Assembly (NCBI RefSeq): GCF_900110205.1
Contig: NZ_FOCV01000008.1
Span: 62,001-126,000 of the forward strand
Direction of reading: 5' to 3'
Source: Rhizobium tibeticum
GTDB lineage: Bacteria; Pseudomonadota; Alphaproteobacteria; Rhizobiales; Rhizobiaceae
DNA: 64,000 nucleotides
Shown: piece after piece, positions 28,068 to 37,815 of the stretch
Numbering within the stretch: the first letter of the stretch is position 1
Layout of the letters: each line of letters starts with the position of its first letter
Program-made: the position numbers and the translations under genes
The notes under the pieces: generated by a model
The model's input: the letters and a program-made list of their open reading frames with translations, nothing else
The model's database searches: none
Told to the model about the DNA's origin: nothing

Positions 28068-29549
28068 TCAGACATTGCCCATGCAGAGATATTTCATCTC
28101 GAGATAGTCCTCGGCACCGTGACGCGAGCCCTCGCGGCCAAGGCCGGATTGCTTGATGCCACCGAAAGGTGCCGTTTCCGTCGACATCAGACCGGTGTTG
28201 ATGCCCACCATCCCGTATTCGAGCGCCTCGGCGACGCGCCAGACCTTCTTGAGGTCACCGGCGAAGAAATAGGCGGCGAGACCGAACTCGGTGTCGTTTG
28301 CCTGGGCGATGACATCCTCGACCGTATCGAAGCGGAAGAGCGGCGCAACGGGACCGAACGTCTCCTCACGAGCGACCTTCATCTCGCGGGTAACGCCGGT
28401 GAGCACGGTCGGCGTGAAGAAGGTGCCGGCACCTTCGACGCGCTTGCCGCCCGTCAGGATCCTTGCCCCCTTCGAGACAGCATCCGCCACGTGGCTTTCG
28501 ACCTTCGCCAGCCCCTGCTCATCAATCAGCGGGCCGATCGCCACGCCTGCCTTGAAGCCGTCGCCGACCGCCATCGTCTCGACCTTCGCCGCAAGCTTGG
28601 CGGCAAAGGCGTCATAGACGCCGGACTGGACATAGAGGCGGTTGGCGCAGACGCAGGTCTGGCCCGCATTGCGATACTTCGACGCCAACGCACCCTCGAC
28701 CGCGGCATCGAGATCGGCATCGTCAAAGACGATGAACGGCGCGTTGCCGCCGAGCTCGAGGCTGATCTTCTTGATCTGATCGGCGCACTGGCGCATCAGA
28801 ATGCGGCCAACCTCGGTCGATCCGGTGAAGCTGATCTTGCGCACCTTCTCGTTGCCGCAGAGTTCCTTGCCGATCGCCGGGCCGTCGTCGCCGACGATGA
28901 CGTTGAAGACGCCGGCTGGAATGCCGGCCTGCTCGGCAAGAACTGCAAGTGCCAGTGCCGACAGCGGCGTCTGCTCGGCCGGCTTGGCGACAACCGCGCA
29001 GCCGACGGCTAGCGCCGGTGCGATCTTGCGGGTGATCATCGCTGCCGGAAAATTCCAGGGCGTGATTGTGCCGACGACGCCGACGGGCTGCTTGATGACG
29101 ATCATGCGCTTGTCGTTCGACGGCGCCGGGATCGTTTCGCCATAGATGCGCTTGGCTTCCTCCGCGTACCATTCGACATAGGCGGCGGCGTAAAGAATCT
29201 CGCCACGGGCCTCCGCGAAAGGCTTGCCCATTTCAGCGGTGAGGATTGCAGCCAGCTCATCGGCATGGGCAACCATCAGGTCGAACCATTTGCGCAGGAT
29301 CCCGGCGCGTTCCTTGGCAGGGCGCGCGGCCCAGGCCGGCTGCGCGGCATAGGCGGCATCGATCGCTTCCCGCGTTTCGGCGGCACCCATGTCGGGCAGC
29401 GAGGCCAGAACCTCACCGGTAGCAGGATTGAGGACATCGAAGGTCTTGGTCGCGCCACCGGCTGTCCAGGAGCCGTTGATGTAACCGGCATCGCGCAGGA
29501 AGGGCGAGGAGAAGGGAACGTGCTTGGTCAGTGCAGTCGTGAATGCCAT
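28068..29549 (-). CDS. gabD: NAD(P)-dependent succinate-semialdehyde dehydrogenase
   Basis: A 493-residue aldehyde dehydrogenase. PWNFPAAMITRKIAPAL and FTGSTEVGRIL bind the cofactor, the general base Glu is in LELGGNAPFIVF, and the nucleophile Cys is in NAGQTCVCANR. The closing GGIKQSGLGREGS is typical of GabD. It converts succinate semialdehyde to succinate. ATG 29549 has GGAG nine bases upstream. It lies 35 bases downstream of gabT in the same direction, so GABA is degraded to succinate by the pair. Confidence 0.92.
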   Translation of the reverse strand: MAFTTALTKHVPFSSPFLRDAGYINGSWTAGGATKTFDVLNPATGEVLASLPDMGAAETREAIDAAYAAQPAWAARPAKERAGILRKWFDLMVAHADELAAILTAEMGKPFAEARGEILYAAAYVEWYAEEAKRIYGETIPAPSNDKRMIVIKQPVGVVGTITPWNFPAAMITRKIAPALAVGCAVVAKPAEQTPLSALALAVLAEQAGIPAGVFNVIVGDDGPAIGKELCGNEKVRKISFTGSTEVGRILMRQCADQIKKISLELGGNAPFIVFDDADLDAAVEGALASKYRNAGQTCVCANRLYVQSGVYDAFAAKLAAKVETMAVGDGFKAGVAIGPLIDEQGLAKVESHVADAVSKGARILTGGKRVEGAGTFFTPTVLTGVTREMKVAREETFGPVAPLFRFDTVEDVIAQANDTEFGLAAYFFAGDLKKVWRVAEALEYGMVGINTGLMSTETAPFGGIKQSGLGREGSRHGAEDYLEMKYLCMGNV

Positions 29550-29584
29550 GTCATGTAACTCCAGGGCAGAGAGGGCCGGCCAGC

Positions 29585-30862
29585 CTACTTGCCACTTGCT
29601 TCGAGGATCGAGGCTTCCACAATGTCCAGTGCTTCACCAAAGACACTGTCCTGGATGGTAATCGGGGCAAGGAAGCGGATGACGTTGCCGTGGACACCAC
29701 AGGTCAACAGGATCAGGCCCTTCTCAAGCGCGGTCAGACGGACCTTGTTGGCGAATTCGGCACTCGGCAGCTTCGTCGTCCTGTCGTTGAATTCGACGGC
29801 ATTCATGAAGCCCGGGCCACGGATATCAACGATCTCAGGCGCCCTCTCGCGCAACGATTCCAGACGCTGCTTCAACCGGCTACCAAGCTGATTGGCGCGG
29901 TTGCAGAGATCTTCGTCCTTGATGACATCGAGAACCGCGTGAGCAGCGGCGATACCAAGCGGATTACCGCCATAGGTGCCGCCAAGGCCGCCCGGTCCCG
30001 GCGCATCCATGATGTCGGCGCGGCCGGTGACGGCTGCCAGCGGGAAGCCGCCGGCGAGGCTCTTGGCCATGGTCATCAGGTCGGGTGCGACCTCATGATG
30101 ATCCATCGCGAACATCCTGCCGGTGCGCGCAAAGCCGGTCTGGACCTCATCGGCGATCAGGAGGATGCCGTGCTGATCGCAGAGTTCGCGCAGTGCCTTC
30201 ATGAACGAAACCGGCGCCGCATAGAAGCCGCCCTCGCCCTGCACCGGCTCGATGATGATTGCGGCAACGCGTTGCGGATCGACATCGGCGGCAAACAGCT
30301 TCTTCAAGGCTGCAAGCGATTGCTCAGGCGTCACGCCATGGAGCTCCACCGGGAACGGCACATGGAAGACATCGCCCGGCATCGCGCCGAAACCGACCTT
30401 GTAAGGCACGACCTTGCCTGTGAGAGCCATGCCCATGAAGGTGCGGCCATGAAAGCCGCCCCCGAAGGCGATGACGGCAGAACGGCCGGTCGCCGCCCGC
30501 GCGATCTTCACGGCATTCTCGACGGCTTCGGCACCTGTTGTGACGAAGATAGTCTTCTTGGCGAAGTCGCCGGGCGTCAGCGCGTTCAGCCGCTCCGCCA
30601 GATGCACGTAGCTCTCATAGGGAACGACCTGATGGCAGGTGTGGGTGAAGTGATCGAGCTGATCCTTCACGGCAGCGATCACCCGCGGGTGGCGATGGCC
30701 GGTATTGAGGACGGCGATGCCGGCCGCGAAGTCGATATAGCGGCGACCTTCCTTATCCCAGATCTCGGCGTTTTCGGCGCGATCTGCATAGATCTGCGTG
30801 GTCATCCCGACGCCGCGGGAAATTGCAGCATTCTTCCGGTCTGTAAGGGTAGTCGCGGTCAT
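29585..30862 (-). CDS. gabT: 4-aminobutyrate aminotransferase
   Basis: A 425-residue class III PLP aminotransferase. The PLP contacts are TTGAEAVENAVKIAR, the Asp in LLIADEVQTGFARTG and the Schiff-base Lys in MTMAKSLAGGFP. It transfers the amino group of GABA to 2-oxoglutarate. ATG 30862 is chosen because AGGAG lies eight bases before it; the open frame reaches 30958 without homology. First gene of gabT-gabD, divergent from the MerR-XRE-cupin regulator at 31057, with several palindromes between. Confidence 0.92.
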   Translation of the reverse strand: MTATTLTDRKNAAISRGVGMTTQIYADRAENAEIWDKEGRRYIDFAAGIAVLNTGHRHPRVIAAVKDQLDHFTHTCHQVVPYESYVHLAERLNALTPGDFAKKTIFVTTGAEAVENAVKIARAATGRSAVIAFGGGFHGRTFMGMALTGKVVPYKVGFGAMPGDVFHVPFPVELHGVTPEQSLAALKKLFAADVDPQRVAAIIIEPVQGEGGFYAAPVSFMKALRELCDQHGILLIADEVQTGFARTGRMFAMDHHEVAPDLMTMAKSLAGGFPLAAVTGRADIMDAPGPGGLGGTYGGNPLGIAAAHAVLDVIKDEDLCNRANQLGSRLKQRLESLRERAPEIVDIRGPGFMNAVEFNDRTTKLPSAEFANKVRLTALEKGLILLTCGVHGNVIRFLAPITIQDSVFGEALDIVEASILEASGK

Positions 30863-30900
30863 CGGTGCGCTCCTGCGCTTTGGAATGAATCGAAGCGATC

Positions 30901-30958
30901 TTGCATAAATTCTGCAAGGGGTGTAGAAAATACCTACATTTTTCCTGCAAGAATGCAA
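30901..30958. promoter_or_regulatory. Cluster of palindromes in the gabT/regulator divergent gap
   Basis: Three symmetric elements lie together: TTGCATAAATTCTGCAA (30901-30917), TGTAGAAAATACCTACA (30922-30938) and TGCAAGAATGCAA (30946-30958). The outer two share TTGCA/TGCAA arms and stand in mirror image around the middle one. The position between divergent gabT and its probable regulator suggests operators controlling both genes. Confidence 0.6.
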
Positions 30959-31056
30959 GCGGCATTTTCTGCTTCAAACCGTCGCCGTTTTCGGCGATGG
31001 TCGCTCAAGAAAACGAGGGCCGATACGGCCTCAAACGAACCGGGAATATTTGGCTT

Positions 31057-31863
31057 ATGAGCAATGGGACGTCCGTGCGCTACAAGGTAGCCGAGGCGGC
31101 AAGATCGGCAGGTGTTTCCGCATCCACCTTGCGCCTTTGGGAAAGCCAGGGCCTCGTCGTTCCGGATCGGTCGGCGACCGGACACCGACAATACAGCGCC
31201 GAAGACGTGGCACGGCTAAAGAAGATAGCCTGGTATCGAACTGAGCGCGGGCTCAATCCGGCGGCCATTCGCGAGGCGTTGGAAAGCGAAGTGCCCTCGG
31301 ACAGTTCCGATGCAGCGGATGCCTCCGATCTCGGACGGCGGCTGCGCAGTCTGCGCCATGCCGCTGGCAAGACACTGGACCAGGTCGCAGGCGATGTCGG
31401 CGTTGCCGCATCGACGCTGTCGACGCTCGAGCGCACATCCCAGGGTGTGAGCTTCAAGACGCTGCACGATCTTGCGGAATATTATAGCACGACGGTTTCC
31501 CGGCTTTCCGGCGAGGAACGCGATGCCGTGCCCGAGGTCGTCCGCGCAGGGGCTTGGCGCACCTGGCCGGAAACCACGCCGGGTGTCACCGTACAGCTTT
31601 TGGCCGAGGGTCGCACGATGATGGACTGCCACCGTTTCGTGCTGGCACCCGGTGCGGCGAGCGAAGGCGCTTACCGGCACGATGGCGAGGAGTTCATGCA
31701 TGTGCTCTCGGGGCGGCTGGAACTGGTTCTCGATTCCGACCAGTTCTTCGACCTCGGGCCCGGCGATTCGCTTTATTTCGAAAGCCGACGCTATCACTCC
31801 TGGCGCAATCGCCACGATGGCGAGACGATCCTGATCTGGATCAATACGCCGCCGACATTCTGA
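31057..31863 (+). CDS. Three-domain regulator: MerR HTH, XRE HTH and cupin
   Basis: A 268-residue protein with an unusual build. Residues 8-75 are a MerR-type HTH (RYKVAEAARSAGVSASTLRL, then GHRQYSAEDVARL). Residues 93-150 are an XRE-type HTH (LGRRLRSLRHAAGKTLDQVA, then VAASTLSTLERTSQGVS). Residues 190-263 are a cupin sensor (HDGEEFMHVLSGRLELVL, then RRYHSWRNRHDGE). XRE-cupin proteins usually sense small metabolites. Divergent placement suggests GABA or a related amine as signal (inference). ATG 31057 begins eight residues before the MerR helix; it lacks a clear ribosome site, so an earlier start at 30997 is possible. Confidence 0.85.
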   Translation: MSNGTSVRYKVAEAARSAGVSASTLRLWESQGLVVPDRSATGHRQYSAEDVARLKKIAWYRTERGLNPAAIREALESEVPSDSSDAADASDLGRRLRSLRHAAGKTLDQVAGDVGVAASTLSTLERTSQGVSFKTLHDLAEYYSTTVSRLSGEERDAVPEVVRAGAWRTWPETTPGVTVQLLAEGRTMMDCHRFVLAPGAASEGAYRHDGEEFMHVLSGRLELVLDSDQFFDLGPGDSLYFESRRYHSWRNRHDGETILIWINTPPTF

Positions 31864-31937
31864 GCCTTAACGGTATCGCCGGCCACGTCTTTGCGCTATA
31901 GCGCCCTGACAGACATTTCGGATGAGAGACGAGGCAG

Positions 31938-32564
31938 ATGGCAGCCACCATACGTTACCATGAAGGCGATATTTCCGCGGCAGATGCCGCCCGCTACACC
32001 GGAGCGATTGCCATCGACACCGAAACGCTGGGCCTTGTGCCGCGCCGCGACCGACTCTGTGTCGTGCAGCTTTCGGCAGGCGACGGCTCGGCCGACGTGA
32101 TCCGCATCGCTGCCGGCCAAAAGGAAGCGCCGAACCTCGTCTCCATGCTCGCCGATACCTCCCGCCAGAAGATTTTCCACTACGGCCGCTTCGATATCGC
32201 CGTTCTGTTCCACACCTTCGGCGTCACCACGCAGCCGGTCTTCTGCACCAAGATCGCCTCGCGCCTTTGCCGCACCTATACCGATCGGCATGGCCTGAAG
32301 GATAATCTCAAGGAAATGTTGGACGTCGATATTTCCAAGGCGCAGCAGTCTTCCGACTGGGCAGCCGCGACGCTGTCGCCGGCGCAGCTGGAATACGCCG
32401 CCTCCGACGTGCTCTACCTGCACGCGCTGCGCGACAAGTTGACCGAGCGGCTGGTGCGCGACGGTCGCATCGACCACGCCATCGCCTGCTTCGAGTTCCT
32501 ACCGACACGCGCCAAGCTCGACCTGCTCGGCTGGGAAGAAGCCGACATCTTCGCGCATAGCTGA
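31938..32564 (+). CDS. Ribonuclease D-type 3'-5' exonuclease
   Basis: A 208-residue single-domain DEDDy exonuclease. Exo I is AIAIDTETLGL (Asp27, Glu29), Exo II is FHYGRFDIAVL, and Exo III is LEYAASDVLYLHAL with the catalytic Tyr and Asp. Full-length RNase D carries additional HRDC domains; those are absent, as in other short rhizobial homologues. It probably trims the 3' ends of structured RNAs. GACGAGG precedes ATG 31938. It stands alone between the GABA regulator and a hypothetical protein gene. Confidence 0.88.
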   Translation: MAATIRYHEGDISAADAARYTGAIAIDTETLGLVPRRDRLCVVQLSAGDGSADVIRIAAGQKEAPNLVSMLADTSRQKIFHYGRFDIAVLFHTFGVTTQPVFCTKIASRLCRTYTDRHGLKDNLKEMLDVDISKAQQSSDWAAATLSPAQLEYAASDVLYLHALRDKLTERLVRDGRIDHAIACFEFLPTRAKLDLLGWEEADIFAHS

Positions 32565-32725
32565 AACGTTCCCCGATCTTGCCCGATTTGCACCGGGTGC
32601 GGCCTGCCGCGCGCCGGCCATTAGCGATTCTTTAACGCCGTTTCGCTAGGATACTCATTAATTTTTATGCATTCGACGGTGCGATGGAGCACCGAGTTAG
32701 GCAGGAGGAACTGCTGGGGAATGCG

Positions 32726-32752
32726 AAAGGCCGGATGAGCGCGGCCTTCTTG
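32726..32752 (+). terminator. Weak hairpin in the leader of the 508-residue protein gene
   Basis: AAGGCCG (32727-32733) pairs with CGGCCTT (32742-32748), followed by CTTGT. It lies about 45 bases upstream of ATG 32794, so it may act as an attenuator or end readthrough from the RNase D gene. The rest of the 229-base gap shows no gene I can support. Confidence 0.3.
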
Positions 32753-32793
32753 TAACCTGCTTTCACCACACTTTACGAAAGAAGGAGCATGAC

Positions 32794-34320
32794 ATGTTGA
32801 CTCCGGTTCGTTCAGCGTCAAATGCGAGCTTTTCCTCCCAGGGCCAGACTGCGGCGGTCAGCGCCGACGGCCTCGCGGGTGCTGCCAGTGCAGTCGCTCC
32901 CGTGCATCAGATTCAGGGCGCGGATCTCAATTCTGCCGTTGCCGGCAGGCTCAACATGCTCCTGCTGGCTGTGCGGGCACGCATGGTCGACGCCCTTCTC
33001 GATGTACTCAATGCCACGAGCGAGGCGCTTTCAATCCCGCGTGAGGACGACGAAACTGCCCTTGCGTTTGCCTCTCGGCTGGCCGCTGCAATTCAGACGT
33101 TGCCGCCGGCGAAGATAGAGCAAGTCGAGCGTCGGCTTGCGATGCAAGGCCAAGCGGTTCCTTTGCGCCTGCTCGCAGCCGCGCTTCGGAATCCAGCCGG
33201 ACCGGAAGCCGCCCGCATCGCGGCCTATCTCGAAACCATCCGCTACAAGGATCACGATCTCGCAGCCCGCGCCGTTGTTCGCTCCTACGGCCAGAACAAT
33301 GCATCTCCGCTACGCCAGGAGCAGCGGACTGAAATCAGCATCCAGCGCGACAGTCTTGCCGGAGCAGCACGCCCTCTGACGACGAAGCAGGAACCGGAAG
33401 CTCCACGGCCGCCGGCATCGCTTGTTGCAGCCGCCTTTGTCGATGCAGACGGCGAGCAGGTCCAACTCATCAAAGAATCTGCAGTGGTTGACGAGCCGAT
33501 CGCGAACTTGACTGTCGAGGTGGGGCGCACCGCGTTCGACCAGGATTTGCAAGAGGCCATATCGCCTAAGGAAGCCGCGGATTTTGCGCACGCAACGGCA
33601 CAAGCGGACACACCGCGGGCAGTGTCAAAGGGCGAGCCCATCATTCCGAAGAGCTGGCCGGCGATACCAGCCTCACTCTCGGACGCCACGACAAAGCTGA
33701 TCGTTACAATCATTCAGGACCAGGAAACGGACGCGTTGCTGGAGGCTGCCGATCCAGATCCCGCAGTCGAAATCGACATCATCCTCGGCGAGACGGTCCT
33801 TACTGGTCTCCCGGAGGAATTGGCCACCCTGCCCGATCGGCACGCGCCGGCGGATGGCGTGGCGCATCAATCGCCACTTGTCGCAGAACAACCGGCGACC
33901 GAAACAGCCGCCACTGCCGCGAAGAAACACTCTGCACCGGAAGTGCCGGTGCCATTGATGGTGCAGCAGGCGATCGATGAACCCTATGTACCGGTGCTCA
34001 TGAAGATCGTCGAGGGCGTGCCTTACGCGATGCAGCCCTACGAGTTCTCGAGGGACGAGGCCGACGACAGCGGCGCCCGCGAGATGTATCGCGAAGATCA
34101 CAACGGCGGCGAGCCGTCGGAAGAGGATGCTGAGCAAGGCGATCCCCCGAATGACAGCGAGGCCGATATCATCACGGATGATGAAGCCGCCGCGATGGTC
34201 GCCCGGGAAAGCCAGATCAAGGCTGGGACACCGCCTCACCGTCCGGCGCCGGCCCTGCCAATGGCTGCGAGCATGGACGAAGCCTATACGCTCTACCGGC
34301 GCAAGGTCGACTGGGAATAG
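32794..34320 (+). CDS. Hypothetical protein, low-complexity acidic C-terminal half
   Basis: A 508-residue protein I do not recognise. The N-terminal third is alanine-rich and helical (AVAGRLNMLLLAVRARMVDA, then LRLLAAALRNPAGPEAARIA). The middle is Pro/Ala/Glu-rich and probably disordered, and the last part is acidic (DEADDSGAREMYREDHNGGE) with a short conserved-looking tail MDEAYTLYRRKVDWE. No signal peptide or membrane segment. ATG 32794 has AGGAG eight bases before it, so the gene is likely real. It converges on rpsA, with a strong terminator between them. Confidence 0.75.
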   Translation: MLTPVRSASNASFSSQGQTAAVSADGLAGAASAVAPVHQIQGADLNSAVAGRLNMLLLAVRARMVDALLDVLNATSEALSIPREDDETALAFASRLAAAIQTLPPAKIEQVERRLAMQGQAVPLRLLAAALRNPAGPEAARIAAYLETIRYKDHDLAARAVVRSYGQNNASPLRQEQRTEISIQRDSLAGAARPLTTKQEPEAPRPPASLVAAAFVDADGEQVQLIKESAVVDEPIANLTVEVGRTAFDQDLQEAISPKEAADFAHATAQADTPRAVSKGEPIIPKSWPAIPASLSDATTKLIVTIIQDQETDALLEAADPDPAVEIDIILGETVLTGLPEELATLPDRHAPADGVAHQSPLVAEQPATETAATAAKKHSAPEVPVPLMVQQAIDEPYVPVLMKIVEGVPYAMQPYEFSRDEADDSGAREMYREDHNGGEPSEEDAEQGDPPNDSEADIITDDEAAAMVARESQIKAGTPPHRPAPALPMAASMDEAYTLYRRKVDWE

Positions 34321-34351
34321 CCAGAGACCGCGACAACAACAGCACACAAGC

Positions 34352-34386
34352 AAAGAACCCGCCGGATCGCTCCGGCGGGTTCTTTT
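34352..34386. terminator. Strong bidirectional terminator between hypothetical gene and rpsA
   Basis: A perfect 15-bp stem AAAGAACCCGCCGGA / TCCGGCGGGTTCTTT with loop TCGC, followed by T on the plus strand. It lies between convergent genes and can serve both. Confidence 0.9.
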
Positions 34387-34410
34387 CGTCTTCAAGCCTG
34401 AGGCCAGCGA

Positions 34411-36114
34411 TTATTCGCCGCCGCGGTTCTTCAGAGCCGCGCCAAGGATGTCGCCGAGCGAAGCGCCGGAATCGGACGAACCGAACTGAGCGACAGCTTC
34501 CTTCTCTTCCGCGATTTCCAGAGCCTTGATGGACAGCATGATCTTGCGGTCCTTCTTGGAGAAGTTGGTGACGCGAGCGTCAACAACCTGGCCAACCGAG
34601 AAGCGTTCCGGACGCTGTTCGTCGCGATCGCGCGACAGGTCTGCGCGGCGGATGAACGAAGTGATGTCTTCGTGGTCGACGAGCTTCACTTCGATGCCGC
34701 CGTCGTTGACTGCGATGACTTCGCAGGAAACGACTGCATTCTTGCGCAGGTCGCCGGAAGCTGCTGCTTCGCCGACAGCATCCTTGCCGAGCTGCTTGAT
34801 GCCGAGCGAGATGCGCTCCTTTTCGACATCAACATCGAGAACGACAGCCTTGACGACGTCGCCCTTGTTGAACTCTTCGATGACCTGTTCGCCCGGACGG
34901 TTCCAGTCGAGGTCGGAGAGGTGCACCATGCCGTCAACATCGCCGTCAAGGCCGATGAACAGGCCGAATTCGGTCTTGTTCTTGACTTCGCCTTCGACTT
35001 CAGTGCCAGCCGGATGGTTGCGAGCGAAGGCTGCCCACGGATTTTCCAGCGTCTGCTTGAGGCCGAGCGAAATACGACGCTTGGACGGATCGACTTCGAG
35101 AACGACAACTTCGACTTCCTGGCTCGTGGACAGGATCTTGCCGGGGTGCACGTTCTTCTTGGTCCAGGACATTTCCGAGATGTGGATCAGGCCTTCGATG
35201 CCCGGTTCCAGCTCGACGAACGCACCGTAGTCGGTGATGTTCGTGACGGTACCGGAAATCTTCTTGCCTTCCGGATACTTGGCCTGGATGCCATCCCACG
35301 GATCCGACTCGAGCTGCTTCATGCCGAGCGAGATGCGGTGGGTTTCCTGGTTGATACGGATGATCTGAACCTTGACCTGCTGGCCAATGGACAGGATTTC
35401 CGACGGATGGTTCACACGGCGCCATGCCATGTCGGTGACGTGCAGCAGGCCGTCGATGCCGCCGAGGTCAACGAACGCACCGTAATCGGTGATGTTCTTG
35501 ACGACGCCGTCAACAACCTGGCCTTCTTCGAGGTTCTGAACGATTTCAGAACGCTGCTCGGCACGGGATTCTTCCAGAACCGTACGACGCGATACGACGA
35601 TGTTGCCGCGGCGCTTGTCCATCTTGAGGATTTCGAAGGGCTGCGGGTTGTGCATCAGCGGGGTAACGTCGCGGATCGGACGGATGTCGACCTGCGAACG
35701 CGGCAGGAAGGCGATCGCGCCGTCGAGGTCGACCGTGAAGCCGCCCTTGACCTGGTTGAAGATGACGCCTTCAACGCGCTCACCAGCTTCGAACTTGGCT
35801 TCGAGCTTGATCCAGCTTTCTTCGCGGCGAGCCTTCTCGCGCGACAGAACAGCTTCGCCGAGAGCGTTTTCGATGCGCTCAACGTAAACTTCGACTTCGT
35901 CGCCGACCTTGAGCGAGCCGTCCTTGGCCTTGGCGCCGAATTCCTTGAGTAGGATGCGACCTTCGACCTTGAGGCCGACGTCGACAACGGCAGAATCCTT
36001 CTCGATTGCCGTTACGATGCCCTTGGTGACATAGCCTTCAGCCAGGTCGTGCTTGGCAAAGGACTCTTCGAGAAGAGCCGCGAAATCTTCGCGAGAGGGA
36101 GTAGCTACTGACAT
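34411..36114 (-). CDS. rpsA: 30S ribosomal protein S1
   Basis: A 567-residue protein with six S1 RNA-binding repeats, for example VDGVVKNITDYGAFVDLGG, ISGTVTNITDYGAFVELEPG and VEGEVKNKTEFGLFIGLDG. It helps mRNA bind the 30S subunit, mainly for leaders with structure or weak ribosome sites. ATG 36114 with AGGAG about six bases upstream gives the family N-terminus MSVATPSREDFAALLEESF; the longer open frame is not used. It follows cmk by 167 bases, the usual order. A hairpin abuts its ribosome site. Confidence 0.97.
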   Translation of the reverse strand: MSVATPSREDFAALLEESFAKHDLAEGYVTKGIVTAIEKDSAVVDVGLKVEGRILLKEFGAKAKDGSLKVGDEVEVYVERIENALGEAVLSREKARREESWIKLEAKFEAGERVEGVIFNQVKGGFTVDLDGAIAFLPRSQVDIRPIRDVTPLMHNPQPFEILKMDKRRGNIVVSRRTVLEESRAEQRSEIVQNLEEGQVVDGVVKNITDYGAFVDLGGIDGLLHVTDMAWRRVNHPSEILSIGQQVKVQIIRINQETHRISLGMKQLESDPWDGIQAKYPEGKKISGTVTNITDYGAFVELEPGIEGLIHISEMSWTKKNVHPGKILSTSQEVEVVVLEVDPSKRRISLGLKQTLENPWAAFARNHPAGTEVEGEVKNKTEFGLFIGLDGDVDGMVHLSDLDWNRPGEQVIEEFNKGDVVKAVVLDVDVEKERISLGIKQLGKDAVGEAAASGDLRKNAVVSCEVIAVNDGGIEVKLVDHEDITSFIRRADLSRDRDEQRPERFSVGQVVDARVTNFSKKDRKIMLSIKALEIAEEKEAVAQFGSSDSGASLGDILGAALKNRGGE

Positions 36115-36127
36115 GTAATCTCCTGCA

Positions 36128-36143
36128 TATCCGAATCCGGATA
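36128..36143 (-). promoter_or_regulatory. Hairpin next to the rpsA ribosome site
   Basis: TATCCG and CGGATA form a 6-bp stem around a 4-base loop in the rpsA leader, only a few bases upstream of AGGAG. S1 is known to repress its own translation through leader structure in gammaproteobacteria; this hairpin is placed for a similar role, but that is inference. Confidence 0.45.
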
Positions 36144-36281
36144 CGTATGCGCCGGTTGGTTCGTGTTGAACGGGCCTGAACCCAGTCCGCCTCCTTTCAG
36201 GAAGCAATCCGGCGCTTGGACGGAATTTCAGGCTTAGTCTTCATAAGCGACCCAGGCAGAGCTTGGGCAAACCGCTCGAAT

Positions 36282-36929
36282 TCAGGTATTTCGGCTCAAA
36301 GCTGCATCGATGATCGATTTCGCAGCTTGAAACGCCGCCTCTATACTCATTTCCGACGTATCAAGCAAGTGCGCGTCTTCCGCTGGTTTCAAAGGGCTGT
36401 CGGCCCGCCCCATGTCGCGTTCGTCGCGCCGCTTGACGTCTTCGAAAATGGCATCGAAATCGGCAATGCCTCCCTTGCCTCTTATCTCGTCGTAGCGGCG
36501 CTTTGCCCGAACCTCGGGACTTGCCGTCACGTAGAGCTTCACCGGCGCCGACGGGCACACGACGGTACCGATATCACGGCCGTCCAACACCGTTCCGGGC
36601 GCCTTTTTCGAGAATCGCCGCTGTGCCTCCACCAGTGCACGCCGCACCGCAGGCATGACCGCGATCTTCGAGGCCGCCTCGCCGATCTCGTGTTTCGAGA
36701 GTATATCGCGATCGAGACCGGCCAGTTCAACCTCGCGAGCCATCTTTTCCGCCACCGCCTCGTCATCGAGCGTCAGGCCGGCGTCAAGCAATGCCTTTGC
36801 CGTGGCGCGGTAGGTAAGGCCCGTATCGAGATGATGGAAATCGTAGGTCTCCGCTATACGGCGCGAGAGTGTACCCTTGCCTGCAGCGGCCGGCCCATCG
36901 ATGGCGATCGTAAAGTGTCTGGAGGTCAT
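36282..36929 (-). CDS. cmk: Cytidylate kinase
   Basis: A 215-residue (d)CMP kinase with P-loop [13 protein letters not shown] near the N-terminus, then [28 protein letters not shown] and the lid region [14 protein letters not shown]. It phosphorylates CMP and dCMP using ATP. ATG 36929 overlaps the stop of the PaiB-like gene (ATGA); the longer open frame upstream lies inside that gene. cmk directly upstream of rpsA is the conserved bacterial arrangement. Confidence 0.96.
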   Translation of the reverse strand: MTSRHFTIAIDGPAAAGKGTLSRRIAETYDFHHLDTGLTYRATAKALLDAGLTLDDEAVAEKMAREVELAGLDRDILSKHEIGEAASKIAVMPAVRRALVEAQRRFSKKAPGTVLDGRDIGTVVCPSAPVKLYVTASPEVRAKRRYDEIRGKGGIADFDAIFEDVKRRDERDMGRADSPLKPAEDAHLLDTSEMSIEAAFQAAKSIIDAALSRNT

Positions 36930-37576
36930 CTGTCCCATTTCTCCGTCAGCCCCCCGTAGCGACGAACGAGATCGACCATATCGGCCTGACCGGCCCCTTC
37001 GCCGAGACCGGCAGCAACCCCCTCGCGATCGGCAACCGGTCGGTTCTGGCTTACCTTCCACTTGCCTTCGATCGTGGCAATCTCGATTTCCACGCCGATG
37101 ATGCCTTTCAGTTGCGCGCGAATGAAATCATCCGGCGCGTCGCCGACCGCCCAGGGCCTGTCACGCGATCCTTCCTGTTGCGTGGTGATTGCGTTGATCT
37201 GCGCTAGCAGCCAGGCGGCATCGTCGATGACGCGCGCCTTGCCCCTCACCTGCACGATGGCGTAATTCCAGGTCGGCACGACTTTGCCGGTCTCCTGCTT
37301 CGTCTGGTACCAGGACGGCGTAATATAGGCATCGGCGCCCTGGAAGACGGCAAGCACATCGGCGCCCGCGTCGATATCGCGCCACTGCGCATTGGCCTTG
37401 GCGAGGTGAAGACGCAAGATCCCCTTCTCGGATGCAGCGGCATCCAGATGGAAGGGAACCGAATTGGCCATCAGGCCCGAGGCGCCCGCCGTGATCAGCA
37501 AGCCGAGCGGATGCGCCCGGATCAAGGCGTGCTGAACACCTAAGTCGTCCTCACGAAAATGCGGCGGCTGGTACAT
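36926..37576 (-). CDS. PaiB family FMN-binding protein
   Basis: A 216-residue protein of the PaiB family (FMN-binding split barrel). [11 protein letters not shown] is the typical start, followed by [36 protein letters not shown] and [13 protein letters not shown]. In Bacillus PaiB was described as a negative regulator of sporulation and protease genes; related proteins bind flavin or haem. Role here is unknown. It is coupled to cmk through a four-base overlap. The ribosome site before ATG 37576 is weak. Confidence 0.85.
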   Translation of the reverse strand: MYQPPHFREDDLGVQHALIRAHPLGLLITAGASGLMANSVPFHLDAAASEKGILRLHLAKANAQWRDIDAGADVLAVFQGADAYITPSWYQTKQETGKVVPTWNYAIVQVRGKARVIDDAAWLLAQINAITTQQEGSRDRPWAVGDAPDDFIRAQLKGIIGVEIEIATIEGKWKVSQNRPVADREGVAAGLGEGAGQADMVDLVRRYGGLTEKWDR

Positions 37577-37815
37577 TGTCTGACACCCATTCCGGCAGCC
37601 GGCCGCGCGCCGATCTGCCCTGCAAATGAACAATCGCCGGCTCACTACCACAAATGGCGGTGGCGGTCATCCGGCGCCCATGAGCGATGCATGAAGTTTG
37701 GCTTTGACATGCAGTGCTGCAACGATTATGGGGACCGGCTTATAAATTCCGAATAGCACGCCGGTTTTCACGGCATTTGCCGAATCGTGATTCGGCCATT
37801 CTCACGAGGCTTACA

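Noticed and set aside
34672..35952. Plus-strand frame of 426 codons opposite rpsA
   Set aside because: Mirror of the repetitive S1 domains; no ribosome site and no protein family.
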